From an uncultured Alphaproteobacteria bacterium (GTDB taxonomy: Bacteria; Pseudomonadota; Alphaproteobacteria; Caulobacterales; Hyphomonadaceae): a stretch of 64,000 bases of DNA. Below, in pieces: positions 41,780-50,746 of this stretch. The notes below the pieces were generated by a model. It was given only the letters and a program-made list of their open reading frames with translations, was not told where the DNA came from and ran no database searches. Numbering within the stretch: the stretch's first letter is position 1; each line of letters begins with the position of its first letter. The DNA lies in the NCBI GenBank assembly GCA_903831255.1, contig CAIKWZ010000040.1:152396-216395 (forward strand). Direction: 5' to 3'. Position numbers and translations under genes: made by a program.

Positions 41780-42764
41780 ACCCCATTTCTGGAGAGCTCT
41801 CGATCCAAGATCCCGGGCCTCAGCCCCTTTGGTGCGTCGCCTTCTGACGCCCCTTGCATGGGCTTACGCCGTCGCCGGAAGACGCCGTCTTGCGCGAACG
41901 GTTGCGTACGATCCGGGCCTCCCGGTGATCTGCGTCGGCAATCTGACCCTCGGCGGAGCCGGCAAGACGCCTGTCAGCGCCTGGGTAAGAGAGCGCCTTG
42001 TTGCGCAGGGGTTTCGTGCGGCCACCCTGTCCAGAGGCTATGGCGGTCGTCTGACCGGACCCGCTCATGTCGATCCCCTGACGCACTCCTTCAGACAGAC
42101 AGGCGATGAGCCCCTCATGCTGGCCCTGTCCGGCGAGAGCTGGATCGCCCGCGACAGGGTGGCGGGCGCGGCGGCGATGGCGGAGGCTGGCGTCGGAATC
42201 CTGATCATGGATGACGGACATCAGAACCCCACGCTTCTGAAGACGATCTCCATAGTCGTCATTGATGCGACAGAGCCCTTCGGCAATGGTCATGTCTTTC
42301 CTAAAGGTCCTCTGCGGGAGCCGGCCGCCCAGGGGCTCGATCGGGCTGACCTGGTGATCATGATGGGTGATGGACCGACGCCTGACGTGGTGATGACCGC
42401 AGGTTTGCCGGTTTTTCGAGGTCGCCTGACGCCGACCGCCGCAACGCCTGCAGGGAGATATGTCGCCTTCGCGGGGATTGGACGTCCTGAACGCTTCTTT
42501 GATGCGCTGCGCGATTTCCCGGGCGTTGAGCTTGTAGAGACCGTGCCCTTTGACGATCATCATCCCTATCGCACCTCAGACCTGTCTTACCTCATGACCC
42601 TCGCCTCCGAACGAAACGCCCGACTGATAACAACTCAGAAAGACCATGTGCGGCTCAGCCCGGAGGTTCGAGAAAAGGTTTTGACGGCGAAAGTTCATGC
42701 TGAGATCGAGAATGAAACGGCGCTTACAGCCCTCATTCTTGCGAAGCTGGAGAGGCGCCCTTGA
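41772..42764 (+). CDS. lpxK: tetraacyldisaccharide 4'-kinase
   Basis: This is a 330-residue LpxK with the Walker A variant VGNLTLGGAGKTPVSAWV, then TLSRGYGGRLTGPAHVDP, GDEPLMLA, the catalytic-region DDGHQNPTL and HVFPKGPLREP. It phosphorylates the 4' position of the lipid A disaccharide. Its start lies 8 bp inside waaA, and its stop overlaps the next gene's TTG start as TTGA (42761-42764). Confidence 0.95.
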   Translation: MREPHFWRALDPRSRASAPLVRRLLTPLAWAYAVAGRRRLARTVAYDPGLPVICVGNLTLGGAGKTPVSAWVRERLVAQGFRAATLSRGYGGRLTGPAHVDPLTHSFRQTGDEPLMLALSGESWIARDRVAGAAAMAEAGVGILIMDDGHQNPTLLKTISIVVIDATEPFGNGHVFPKGPLREPAAQGLDRADLVIMMGDGPTPDVVMTAGLPVFRGRLTPTAATPAGRYVAFAGIGRPERFFDALRDFPGVELVETVPFDDHHPYRTSDLSYLMTLASERNARLITTQKDHVRLSPEVREKVLTAKVHAEIENETALTALILAKLERRP

Positions 42765-43774
42765 CCGAAGAAAAGCTCGAGCCCGGGGGAGAGGACCCAG
42801 CGCCCGGCCGGTATGTTCGTCCTCAGGACATCGATAACCGCTCAACCCTTTTTCAGCGCTTTCTATGGCGTATTGAAGCCCTTGCCTGGGATCTGCTCTA
42901 CTGGGAGCGCATGAAGTCGCGCTCAGCAGAAGAGGCTTCTGACCTCGGCGCAAAGCTGATGCGGCGTCTGGGCCCGCTCACAGCGGCCCACAGGACGACC
43001 TTGCGCAACATAAGACTCGCCTTTCCGGATTGGGATGAGGCAGGCGTCAACACGGTCGCTCTGAGGGCGTGGGAGAATGTCGGGCGCATTGCCGGAGAAA
43101 TGCCCCATCTGGCCGACTTTGATCCCGATCGCCGCGATGGACGCCTTGTCATCCTCGGAGAGGAGCGTCTGGAACACATCGCGCGCTCCGGACGTCCCGC
43201 AGTGATTATCTCAGGGCATTTTGCCAACTGGGAGCTCGTGGCGGCTGTTCTGAGCCGTCGTCTGTCGAATTGTCAGATCACATACCGGGCCGCCAACAAT
43301 CCGTTTATCGACAGGAGGATCGCACGGGCTCGCTACGCCTATGGAGTTCATGTCCTCACCCCCAAGGGCGCAGGAACGCGCGATCTCATGCGAGCTCTCT
43401 CACGCGGACGGGCGGTCGCGCTCATGAACGATCAGAAATTCAATCAGGGCATCCCGGCGCCGTTCTTCGGTCACGAAGCGATGACGGCCCCAGGGCCGAG
43501 CCGTCTTGCGCTACGTTATGCATGCCCGCTCATACCCGTCACAACCTCCCGAATTGGCCCTGCCCGCTATTGCGTCACCGTGCACGATCCGATCGAGCCG
43601 CCCCCCGGACTTGAAGGAGCCCTCGCCGTCTCGGACATGGTCGCTCGCATCAACCGGTTCATGGAGGCCAGGATCAGGGAAGCTCCCGAGCAATGGTTCT
43701 GGATGCACAATCGGTGGCCCAAGGAGGCCTGGGTCAAAGCAGGCGTTATGAACTCACTGAGACCCGGCGGTTGA
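42761..43774 (+). CDS. LpxL/HtrB-type lipid A late acyltransferase
   Basis: The protein has 337 residues from a TTG at 42761 coupled to the lpxK stop. The LpxL family HX4E motif is SGHFANWELVAAVLSRR. It also has YRAANNPFIDRRIARAR, VALMNDQKFNQGIPAPFFGHEAMTAPGPSRLALRYACPLIPV and the C-terminal PEQWFWMHNRWPKE. It adds a secondary acyl chain to Kdo-lipid A; which chain is unknown. The N-terminal 40 residues are a polar extension (EKLEPGGEDPAPGRYVRPQD). Its 3' end overlaps the convergent M23 gene by 21 bp. Confidence 0.92.
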   Translation: MTEEKLEPGGEDPAPGRYVRPQDIDNRSTLFQRFLWRIEALAWDLLYWERMKSRSAEEASDLGAKLMRRLGPLTAAHRTTLRNIRLAFPDWDEAGVNTVALRAWENVGRIAGEMPHLADFDPDRRDGRLVILGEERLEHIARSGRPAVIISGHFANWELVAAVLSRRLSNCQITYRAANNPFIDRRIARARYAYGVHVLTPKGAGTRDLMRALSRGRAVALMNDQKFNQGIPAPFFGHEAMTAPGPSRLALRYACPLIPVTTSRIGPARYCVTVHDPIEPPPGLEGALAVSDMVARINRFMEARIREAPEQWFWMHNRWPKEAWVKAGVMNSLRPGG

Positions 43775-44767
43775 CGACAGCGCAAGTGACGGATCGATCC
43801 AGAGATCCTGGTCACGATCAGCCGCCAGAAGTTTCCGAAATTTGAGGCCCCAGTGCACGTGCGGACCCGTGACACGCCCGGTGGCGCCCGACAGGCCTAT
43901 TGGCTGACCCTGAACCACCTGATCGCCCGTCCGGGCGTCGACACGGCTCATATGCATGAGGACGGAAAGCAGGCCTCGCCCGTGATCGATAAAAACCGCT
44001 CCACCCTCAAAATAAAGGTCGGGGTCCGCAAGCAGCACGACCCCGGCGGCCGGAGCAATTACCTCCGTGCCGGTCGGAACGGCGATATCGAGCCCGTTAT
44101 GGACGCTCGTCCGCCCCTGACAGGACGCGTTGTCCGGCACATAGGTCCGCACGGCTCCGAAAGGACTCGACGTGCGTCCCCTGGCCGGAAGAATGAAGGA
44201 CAGATCGCCGGACGGCGAATAAACGCCCTTCAGAGCCTGCGACTTTTTTCCCTCGGAGATCTGTGCGTGTCGGGTCTCTTCGTCGGTCTGCGGGGCTATC
44301 TTGCCGCATGCCATCACGAAGCGGCTGACCCCATCGGTTCGGGAGGAGACCATGACCTCGGCTCGGGCGCCGCGAACCCCGAACGGCGCGGGCTGATCCA
44401 GCGGCGGCGCGAGACCTATAACCGCAATCGGAGGCTGATCCCTTGGAAGTCCGACCACCGCCAGGCCCTGTAAATCCGCCCGCGCAATGGGATGACCGTC
44501 GAGCGTCACAACCATAAGCGGCAGTGTGCGACAGACGATCAACCCGCCCTGAAGGGCAGTCTGTGAACACTCCAGCGGCGATCGGCTTACCTGGGCCTCA
44601 GCAGACCGGGAAGGATCGGTCGCCACGGCCGGGGGCGGAGACGTACTTCCCCTGGGCGCGGAGGCCTGCGGCGAAGATGGCGGGGCGGAAGACGAAACCG
44701 GATCCGACGCGCACCCCGAAGCCAGCGCGGCACAGACAACAATCGCAGCAGCGACGATGGGCTTCAC
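43754..44767 (-). CDS. M23 peptidase-domain lipoprotein
   Basis: The protein has 337 residues with a lipoprotein signal and lipobox ASGC (Cys19), then a Ser/Pro-rich linker. The C-terminal LytM/M23 domain (about 215-325) has HNGLDIAVPTGTEVIAPAAG (HxxxD zinc ligands), FIDHGRGLLSVLMHMS and the HxH of GPHVHWGL. All zinc ligands appear present. It is a periplasmic, outer-membrane-anchored peptidoglycan hydrolase or envelope-assembly factor. It is coupled to the upstream DUF2093 gene by ATGA (44764-44767). Confidence 0.9.
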   Translation of the reverse strand: MKPIVAAAIVVCAALASGCASDPVSSSAPPSSPQASAPRGSTSPPPAVATDPSRSAEAQVSRSPLECSQTALQGGLIVCRTLPLMVVTLDGHPIARADLQGLAVVGLPRDQPPIAVIGLAPPLDQPAPFGVRGARAEVMVSSRTDGVSRFVMACGKIAPQTDEETRHAQISEGKKSQALKGVYSPSGDLSFILPARGRTSSPFGAVRTYVPDNASCQGRTSVHNGLDIAVPTGTEVIAPAAGVVLLADPDLYFEGGAVFIDHGRGLLSVLMHMSRVDARTGDQVVQGQPIGLSGATGRVTGPHVHWGLKFRKLLAADRDQDLWIDPSLALSSTAGSQ

Positions 44768-44985
44768 GGGGCGTCCTGCACCTGCTTCCAGCGGGTGAAC
44801 GCAGACTGCGCATCAAAAAACGCCTCCTGAAGGTCCACGCTCCAGTAACGGAGATCTTCAAGAGCGATGCGTCGCCCGGTCACCGAGCAAACGACAAAAC
44901 GCCCGGGTCTCAGGACCTCGAAATCCGCATCGAGGTAGCGGAGCTTCGCTTCACCGGCGTCGGGGAGTGTTGTCTTGATGTTCAT
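44764..44985 (-). CDS. DUF2093 protein
   Basis: The protein has 73 residues from the ATG at 44985; the frame extends into pleD, but that part is spurious. The DUF2093 pattern is AKLRYLDADFEVLRPGRFVVCSVTGRRIALEDLRYWSVDLQEAF, read in overlapping segments. It is a small alphaproteobacterial family of unknown function, often found beside exonuclease VII or lipid A genes. It is first in the pair with the M23 lipoprotein. Confidence 0.85.
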   Translation of the reverse strand: MNIKTTLPDAGEAKLRYLDADFEVLRPGRFVVCSVTGRRIALEDLRYWSVDLQEAFFDAQSAFTRWKQVQDAP

Positions 44986-45016
44986 GACAACCTTATGCCC
45001 CGGCTCGAGACGAAAG

Positions 45017-46402
45017 TTAAGTCGTCTGGGATGGGGAGGACGCCGGCGCCCTTTCAGGTTCAACCAGGTTGCGGCCGCCCCGCTTGGCGCGATAGAGCGC
45101 ATCGTCGGCCCGTCCGATCAGGCCTTCGACCGTGTCGTCCGGAGCGCGCACGGTCGCCACTCCGCCGCTCATGGTCATGTTAAGGCTCTCCCCCGGTTCA
45201 AGTTGAAACGGGCGTTCGCAAATCTTCACCCTCAGCCTCTCGGCAGCCTGCACGGCGAGAGCGGCCGTCGTGTCGGGCATGATCACGATGAACTCCTCCC
45301 CGCCGAACCGGCAGGCGAGATCGGCAGGTCGGATGTTATCCTGCAGGCGCCTCGAAAACTCCCTTAAAACCTCGTCGCCGGCATTGTGACCATAGAAGTC
45401 GTTGATCTTCTTGAAGTGATCAAGGTCCGCCATGAGGATGGAAACGGGAGAGCCGCCGCGGTTGGCGCGATTAAGAAACTGCACGAGCTGTCCGGTCATG
45501 TAACGACGATTGTGAAGACCTGTCAGCTGATCCGTGACGGCCAGCTCCATGGACTGGTCCAGACGCTGACGAAGCATGTCGAGATAACGCTTCTTGCGAA
45601 CCTGCGTTTTAACCCGGGCGTTCAGTTCTTCATGATCGATCGGCTTGAAGACAATATCGGAGGCCCCGATCTCGAGAGCCCGGACGGCGGCCTTCTCCTC
45701 GGACACGTCAGCCACCAGGAGAATAGGGAGATCCCGTGTCGCCTCAAGGGACCGCAGATAGCCGCACAGGCGCAGCGTATCGACGCGTTCATTCGACATT
45801 GAAATGATCATGAGATCGACCAGCGCCGTGCTCACGCCGAGCTGGCTTGCCTCGGTCATGGAAATGGGACGGTGAAGCCCCTCCAGATACCGGCAGATGC
45901 GCCGCGCCTGCCGTTCATTCTCGTCCACGACGAGAATGCGGGCCGGTTCCGTCATCCGCACCGAAGTCGCCAGGTCTATTGAGCCAAGGCGACGACCGCT
46001 CGCCTCCCTCTTGCGAAGCTCGTCGGCCACCATCTTGAAGCGCGTCAGCGCCCTGACGCGCGAGAGCAGATGAACATCGTTGACAGGTTTGGTCAGAAAA
46101 TCGTCCGCCCCGGCGCCAAGCCCCCGCAGGCGGTCCTCCCGCTCGTTCAGCGCGGTGACCAGCACGACCGGGATATGTTCCGTCCTTGGATCAGCCTTGA
46201 GCTGCCGGCAGGCTTCAACCCCGTCCATGCGCGGCATCATGACGTCCATCAGGATGACGTCAGGCTCCTCGGCGACTGCGCGCTCGAGTGCGTCATACCC
46301 GTCTACGGCGAGCGTGACATGGAAGTATTCTGTGCTGAGCTTAGCCCGGAGCAGCCGACGGTTCGCTTCGATGTCGTCGACGACAAGGACCCTCGAGGTC
46401 AT
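45017..46402 (-). CDS. pleD: PleD-type diguanylate cyclase response regulator
   Basis: The protein has 461 residues from the ATG at 46402, which overlaps the divK stop by ATGA. REC1 carries the phosphoacceptor Asp53 ([11 protein letters not shown]). REC2 (about 150-275) has Ser in the acceptor position (DLMIISMSN), as expected for the adaptor domain of PleD. The GGDEF domain has GGEEF at 367-371 and an intact allosteric I-site RxxD at 358-361 (RPAD). It makes c-di-GMP at the developing pole in Caulobacter. The residue positions match the Caulobacter protein almost exactly. Confidence 0.96.
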   Translation of the reverse strand: MTSRVLVVDDIEANRRLLRAKLSTEYFHVTLAVDGYDALERAVAEEPDVILMDVMMPRMDGVEACRQLKADPRTEHIPVVLVTALNEREDRLRGLGAGADDFLTKPVNDVHLLSRVRALTRFKMVADELRKREASGRRLGSIDLATSVRMTEPARILVVDENERQARRICRYLEGLHRPISMTEASQLGVSTALVDLMIISMSNERVDTLRLCGYLRSLEATRDLPILLVADVSEEKAAVRALEIGASDIVFKPIDHEELNARVKTQVRKKRYLDMLRQRLDQSMELAVTDQLTGLHNRRYMTGQLVQFLNRANRGGSPVSILMADLDHFKKINDFYGHNAGDEVLREFSRRLQDNIRPADLACRFGGEEFIVIMPDTTAALAVQAAERLRVKICERPFQLEPGESLNMTMSGGVATVRAPDDTVEGLIGRADDALYRAKRGGRNLVEPERAPASSPSQTT

Positions 46403-46839
46403 CTCGAGGGTCTCCGCGGGGCCGGCGACGGGGCGGCAGCCCTCGTCGGGGACGCCCCGCGTGGCGAGGTCAGCTGCTTGACCGTATTGATGAAGGGCAT
46501 CATCTGGATGGGCTTCGACATATACGCCTCGCATCCCGCCTCGCGGACATGCTGTTCGTCCTGACGCATCGCGAACGCTGTCACAGCCATGATCGGGATA
46601 TCGGAGATCGACGCGTCGTCCTTGATCCAGCGTGTCAGATCGAGCCCCGACACTTCCGGAAGCTGAATATCCATGATGATGAGATCGGGCCGGTGCTCAC
46701 GCGTAAGATCAACCGCCCGCAGACCGTCCCGGCTCTGGACGGTCTCGTATCCAAACGCGTCCAGCAGGTCGCAGAAGAGCTTCATGTTGAGCTCATTGTC
46801 CTCGACCACAAGGACTTTCTTGGCCGCCGCAGTCGCCAT
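46399..46839 (-). CDS. divK: single-domain response regulator DivK
   Basis: The protein has 146 residues. The receiver domain has the acidic cluster [12 protein letters not shown], phosphoacceptor Asp57 ([12 protein letters not shown]), the Thr in [11 protein letters not shown] and Lys in MSKPIQ. DivK relays cell-fate signals between DivJ/PleC and DivL-CckA. Here the receiver is followed by a Pro/Ala/Arg-rich tail of about 20 residues ([19 protein letters not shown]), absent from the usual ~125-residue DivK. The divK-pleD order with a 4-bp overlap is the standard alphaproteobacterial arrangement. Confidence 0.94.
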   Translation of the reverse strand: MATAAAKKVLVVEDNELNMKLFCDLLDAFGYETVQSRDGLRAVDLTREHRPDLIIMDIQLPEVSGLDLTRWIKDDASISDIPIMAVTAFAMRQDEQHVREAGCEAYMSKPIQMMPFINTVKQLTSPRGASPTRAAAPSPAPRRPSR

Positions 46840-46860
46840 CGCTGCATCACGCTCGACACG

Positions 46861-46893
46861 GGCGGGGTGATTCCCGCCGCTGCTGCCATTCTA
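46861..46893 (-). promoter_or_regulatory. divK upstream region: candidate -10 and hairpin
   Basis: On the minus strand TAGAAT (46888-46893) is a good -10 with no clear -35. A GGCGGG-GTGATT-CCCGCC inverted repeat (46861-46878) lies between it and the divK ATG, so it would form a hairpin in the leader. No CtrA box (TTAA-N7-TTAA) is visible; a lone TTAA lies upstream. Confidence 0.3.
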
Positions 46894-46949
46894 AGCCTGA
46901 TAGTGTTAACTGCTCTTTGACAACATCAAGAAGCATTACTGACAGTCTT

Positions 46950-48287
46950 ATGGCATTCCCGAACTCAAGCCCGGACGATCAGATGACAGATGCGGTCGGG
47001 CGCCCGGACCGGGTGGAGGGTTTGTGCCGGGACTGCCGGAGCGATGTCGAGCCGACAGTGAGGACCTGTCCTTCGTGCCGGTCCGCGCGCCTCATCTTTC
47101 ATCCGTCCCTGCACCGCCTCGCCGTCGCGCATATGGACTGCGACGCGTTCTTCGCGGCGGTCGAGAAGCGTGACGACCCCGCCCTCACCTCACGCCCTGT
47201 TATCGTCGGGGGTGGAAAAAGAGGCGTAGTATCAACATGTTGCTATATCGCCCGTTCCTATGGCGTCCGCTCGGCGATGCCCATGTTCCAGGCGCTGAAG
47301 GCGTGCCCGGAGGCTGTCGTTCTTCGCCCGCGCATGGACGCTTACGTTCAGGAGGCGAAAAGGATCCGCACCCTGATGCACGAGCTGACCCCGCTGGTCG
47401 AAACCGTATCAATCGACGAGGCTTATCTGGATCTGTCCGGAACCGAGACGCTTCATAAGGCCAGTCCCGCCAGACTGATGATGGAGTTGCAGGCCCGAAT
47501 AGAAGCCGAAATGGGACTAACCGTCTCGATTGGGATCGCCTCCAACCGCTTTCTCGCAAAACTTGCAAGCGAGGCGGACAAGCCCAGAGGCTTTTTCGCG
47601 CTGTCGGAACTGGACGCCCCCGGTTGGCTCGCCGCTCGGCCCGTTTCGATCATCGGGGGCGTCGGACGCGCTTTAACCGAGCGGCTCGCCAGAGAAGGAA
47701 TTGTCAGAATATCAGATCTGCAGGCGATATCCCGGGAGACACTTGTCCGCCGGCACGGCGAGCTTGGCCGCAGACTCTACGATCGCGCATGGGGACGCGA
47801 CGCCACGCCCATCACCCCTGGGGGAGAACGCAGGAGCGTCTCCTCGGAGACCACATTCGGTCAGGATACGGCTGACGCCCCCTTCCTTGAAGACGCCCTC
47901 TACGGTCTCTGCGACCAGACTGCGACCCGCGCCAAGATGCTTGGCGTGGAGGGACGGGTCGTGACCCTCAAGCTGAAGACGAGCCGTTTCCAGACCGTGA
48001 CCCGACGCCGGACACTCGTCTCATCGACACAACTGGCGAGGATCCTGTTCCAGACCAGCCTCCATCTTCTTCGCGCAGAGCCCTCCGGGGTCAGCTATCG
48101 CCTGATGGGGGTGGGCCTGTCCGACCTCTCTCCGGCGGCCGGCGACAGTCTTGATCTCGCCGAACCCGCCTCCCTCAAGAGAGCCGCCGCGGAGAGAGCC
48201 GCCGATCGGGTGCGATCTCGCTTCGGGCGCGGCTCAGCCACCACCGGTCGGGGAATGCGGCTGAAATCCCGTACGTCCGCGACCTGA
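46950..48287 (+). CDS. dinB: DNA polymerase IV (Y-family) with N-terminal zinc-ribbon
   Basis: The protein has 445 residues if it starts at the ATG at 46950. TTG at 46917 and ATG at 46983 are alternatives, and no strong Shine-Dalgarno decides between them. A short CxxC...CxxC ribbon (GLCRDC, RTCPSC) precedes the polymerase core. The catalytic motifs are HMDCDAFFAAVE, YIARSYGVRSAMPM and VSIDEAYLDLSG; the thumb/little-finger part includes KLASEADKPRGFF and RRSVSSETTFGQD. It is an error-prone translesion polymerase. No LexA box (GTTC-N7-GTTC) is visible upstream. Confidence 0.9.
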   Translation: MAFPNSSPDDQMTDAVGRPDRVEGLCRDCRSDVEPTVRTCPSCRSARLIFHPSLHRLAVAHMDCDAFFAAVEKRDDPALTSRPVIVGGGKRGVVSTCCYIARSYGVRSAMPMFQALKACPEAVVLRPRMDAYVQEAKRIRTLMHELTPLVETVSIDEAYLDLSGTETLHKASPARLMMELQARIEAEMGLTVSIGIASNRFLAKLASEADKPRGFFALSELDAPGWLAARPVSIIGGVGRALTERLAREGIVRISDLQAISRETLVRRHGELGRRLYDRAWGRDATPITPGGERRSVSSETTFGQDTADAPFLEDALYGLCDQTATRAKMLGVEGRVVTLKLKTSRFQTVTRRRTLVSSTQLARILFQTSLHLLRAEPSGVSYRLMGVGLSDLSPAAGDSLDLAEPASLKRAAAERAADRVRSRFGRGSATTGRGMRLKSRTSAT

Positions 48288-48363
48288 CCCATCATCGCGC
48301 TTCGGATTTGGAAAGTGGAGCGTTTGTTCATAGAAGAACTCGTAACAAGCTGAGGAGCCGACC

Positions 48364-48819
48364 ATGACCGCCTTGTCCCGCCTTGAGACCGCAGGCATCG
48401 TCCTGCCGACCCCGAGCGCCCCTGCAGCAAACTACGTCCCCTTCGTGATGACAGGAAACCTCCTCTTCGTTTCGGGCCAGATATCCATGGGACCGCAGGG
48501 ACTGGTGCGTGGGCGGCTCGGAGAGACGATGACCCTCGAGGAGGGCCGTGACGCCGCTCGTCTGTGCGCGATAAACCTGATTGCCCAGATCCGAGCCGCC
48601 CTTGAGGATCTGGAGCGGGTGGCCCGGGTCGTGAAACTTGGCGGGTTCGTCAATTGCGCACCGGATTTTACCGATATTCCGCAGGTGATGAACGGCTGTT
48701 CCGATCTCATCGTTCTGGCCTTCGGAGACAAGGGTCGTCACGCACGTTCGGCTGTCGCCTGTCCGGTCCTCCCGTTCGGGGTCGCCGTGGAGGTCGATGC
48801 GGTTGTGGAATTCGTCTAG
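48364..48819 (+). CDS. RidA family protein (YjgF/YER057c)
   Basis: The protein has 151 residues. It shows AANYVPFVMTGNLLFVSGQIS, LGETMTLEEGRDAARLCAINLIAQIRAAL and the C-terminal RSAVACPVLPFGVAVEVDAVVE with the conserved Arg. RidA-type proteins deaminate reactive 2-aminoacrylate and imine intermediates from PLP enzymes. The longer N-terminal form fits the RidA-related subfamily rather than archetypal RidA. It overlaps the next gene by 23 bp. Confidence 0.9.
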   Translation: MTALSRLETAGIVLPTPSAPAANYVPFVMTGNLLFVSGQISMGPQGLVRGRLGETMTLEEGRDAARLCAINLIAQIRAALEDLERVARVVKLGGFVNCAPDFTDIPQVMNGCSDLIVLAFGDKGRHARSAVACPVLPFGVAVEVDAVVEFV

Positions 48820-49531
48820 ACGAAACCAGCCCGCCGTGTGGGACGTTTCATGTCACAAGTACGCCCACAGGGGGCTCTGGCGACCGGAAGGTCCGAGCGA
48901 GAATTCGATACCATCCTTCGCAGCGGCGCGCCGATGGGGTTTCGGCGTCGAGCTGGATGTGACCTTATCGGGAGACGGCGAGCCCGTCGTCTTTCACGAT
49001 CAGGACCTGAAACGCATGTGCGGCCTTGAGACCCGCCTCAGGGACCATGACCTGAAAGACCTTGAGAGGATGCGCCTTCCGGACGGATCAACGATCCCAT
49101 CGCTGGGGCGAGCGATCTGCGAACTTGGGGAGACGCCGACGCTGATCGAACTCAAGGCCCATCAAGATCCCGAGGAGATCGCCTGGCAGGTTCTGCGACA
49201 GCTTGCCGGCGCGCAAGGGCGCTTCGCCCTGATGAGTTTTAACCTCGAGACAGTCAGAGCCCTCCTGGCATCCGGGTCCGACAGCCCTGTGGGGCTCCTG
49301 CTCGATGCGTCTGACGAGCGGGAGCTAAGCGACGTTCTGGACTGGGCTCTGACCCGCGGCTGCGCTTTCGCAGGACCAAACGTCACCCTCCTCAGGCGCC
49401 CGGAGATCGAGGCCTTCCCGCTGCCCTGCGTGGTATGGACCATCAGACGCCGGGAGGATCTTCCCGATCGTCCCGGCTGGGCCCCGATATTCGAAGGTCT
49501 TCAGCCAGAAGAGGTCAGTCCCTCCCAATGA
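48797..49531 (+). CDS. glycerophosphodiester phosphodiesterase family protein
   Basis: The protein has 244 residues. The GDPD motifs are YAHRGLWRPEGPSENSIPSF (catalytic His and Asn), GFGVELDVTLSGDGEPVVFHDQDL (Glu-Asp metal site and second His) and TPTLIELKAHQDP. It hydrolyses glycerophosphodiesters to glycerol-3-phosphate and an alcohol. The start lies inside the RidA-like gene and has GGAGG only 3 nt upstream. Its stop overlaps the next start by ATGA (49528-49531). No signal peptide is visible, so it is probably cytoplasmic. Confidence 0.9.
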   Translation: MRLWNSSRRNQPAVWDVSCHKYAHRGLWRPEGPSENSIPSFAAARRWGFGVELDVTLSGDGEPVVFHDQDLKRMCGLETRLRDHDLKDLERMRLPDGSTIPSLGRAICELGETPTLIELKAHQDPEEIAWQVLRQLAGAQGRFALMSFNLETVRALLASGSDSPVGLLLDASDERELSDVLDWALTRGCAFAGPNVTLLRRPEIEAFPLPCVVWTIRRREDLPDRPGWAPIFEGLQPEEVSPSQ

Positions 49532-50745
49532 ACGCTGACCGTGAACTGCTGAAGACCCGCATCGAACCATCGATGACCGCCATCCCGCGCGATAGCTGGA
49601 ATGCGCTCGCCAATCCGTCAGGACGTCCCACGAACCCTTTCATGGACTGGGATTTTCTCGAGGCGATGGAAATCACCGGATGCGTTTCCCCCAGAACCGG
49701 CTGGGCGGCCCGGCACCTTCTTGCTTCAAATTCGGCGGGGGAGCTGACCGGCGCTCTTCCGGTCTACATAAAATCGCACTCCCGAGGAGAATTCGTCTTC
49801 GACCACGCGTGGGCGGACGCCCTCGAGCGGGCGGGCGGGCAGTATTATCCAAAGCTCCTGTGCGCATCTCCCTTCACCCCGGTCACCGGCCCGCGCCTCC
49901 TTGTCTCGCCGGAAGCCGACAGCGAACAGGTCCGCAGCGCCCTGCTGGGCGGAGCCGTGGCCCTGGCGAAAGAAGCCAGCCTGTCATCGGCTCACTTTAA
50001 CTTTCTGACCGAGGCGGACTGGCGCTGGCTTGGCGAGAAGGGCCTTCTCCTGCGAACCGACCAGCAGTTTCACTGGGTCAACAGACAGTATGGAACTTTC
50101 GACGATTTTCTCAGCGCCCTGACCTCCCGCAAGCGCAAGATGATCCGCCGCGAGCGGGCGCTGGCCCAGGACGGTCTTCACATTGAGCGGGTGACCGGAC
50201 CATCCCTGACCCAAAGCCATTGGGATGCGTTTTTCGGGTTCTACATGGACACCGGATCCCGGAAGTGGGGCTCGCCCTATCTGAACCGTGCCTTTTTCGA
50301 GAGGCTTCACGAACGGATGGCGGATCAGGTCATGATGGTTGTCGCCTATCTGGACGGACATCCGATCGCCGCAGCGCTCAATCTGATCGGCTCGGACACG
50401 CTGTACGGCCGGTATTGGGGACGAAGCCTCAACCGTCCCTTCCTCCATTTCGAGCTGTGCTACTATCAGGCTCTCGATTTTGCGATCGAACGCGGGCTGA
50501 AGCGCGTTGAAGCCGGCGCCCAGGGCGAACATAAGCTGGCCCGGGGCTATGAGCCCCACATCACCCGATCCGCTCACTGGATCGCCTATCCTCCGCTCCG
50601 CGAGGCGGTGGCTCGCTACCTCGATCGTGAACGGGCCGCGGTCGATGAGGGCATTGGATATCTTTCTGAGTTGACGCCCTTCCGACGGGACGTAACGCTG
50701 GAGGTCGGGTCGTCGGGTGACGCCGAAGAGGAAGAAGGATTTTAG
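49528..50745 (+). CDS. FemAB-like GNAT superfamily protein (PF04339 type)
   Basis: The protein has 405 residues from the ATG at 49528, which overlaps the GDPD stop. Characteristic stretches are NPFMDWDFLEAMEITGCVSPRTGW, ALPVYIKSHSRGEFVFDHAWADA, YYPKLLCASPFTPVTGPRLLV, and the C-terminal ALNLIGSDTLYGRYWGRSL, LCYYQALDFAIERGLKRVEAGAQGEHKLARGY. The family is annotated as a predicted N-acyltransferase related to peptidoglycan bridge enzymes; its substrate is unknown. It is in an apparent operon with ridA-like, GDPD and HIT genes. Confidence 0.88.
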   Translation: MNADRELLKTRIEPSMTAIPRDSWNALANPSGRPTNPFMDWDFLEAMEITGCVSPRTGWAARHLLASNSAGELTGALPVYIKSHSRGEFVFDHAWADALERAGGQYYPKLLCASPFTPVTGPRLLVSPEADSEQVRSALLGGAVALAKEASLSSAHFNFLTEADWRWLGEKGLLLRTDQQFHWVNRQYGTFDDFLSALTSRKRKMIRRERALAQDGLHIERVTGPSLTQSHWDAFFGFYMDTGSRKWGSPYLNRAFFERLHERMADQVMMVVAYLDGHPIAAALNLIGSDTLYGRYWGRSLNRPFLHFELCYYQALDFAIERGLKRVEAGAQGEHKLARGYEPHITRSAHWIAYPPLREAVARYLDRERAAVDEGIGYLSELTPFRRDVTLEVGSSGDAEEEEGF

Positions 50746-50746
50746 A

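Noticed and set aside
46840..46949. LexA operator for dinB or CtrA box for divK
   Set aside because: No GTTC-N7-GTTC and no TTAA-N7-TTAA match; only a single TTAA is present.
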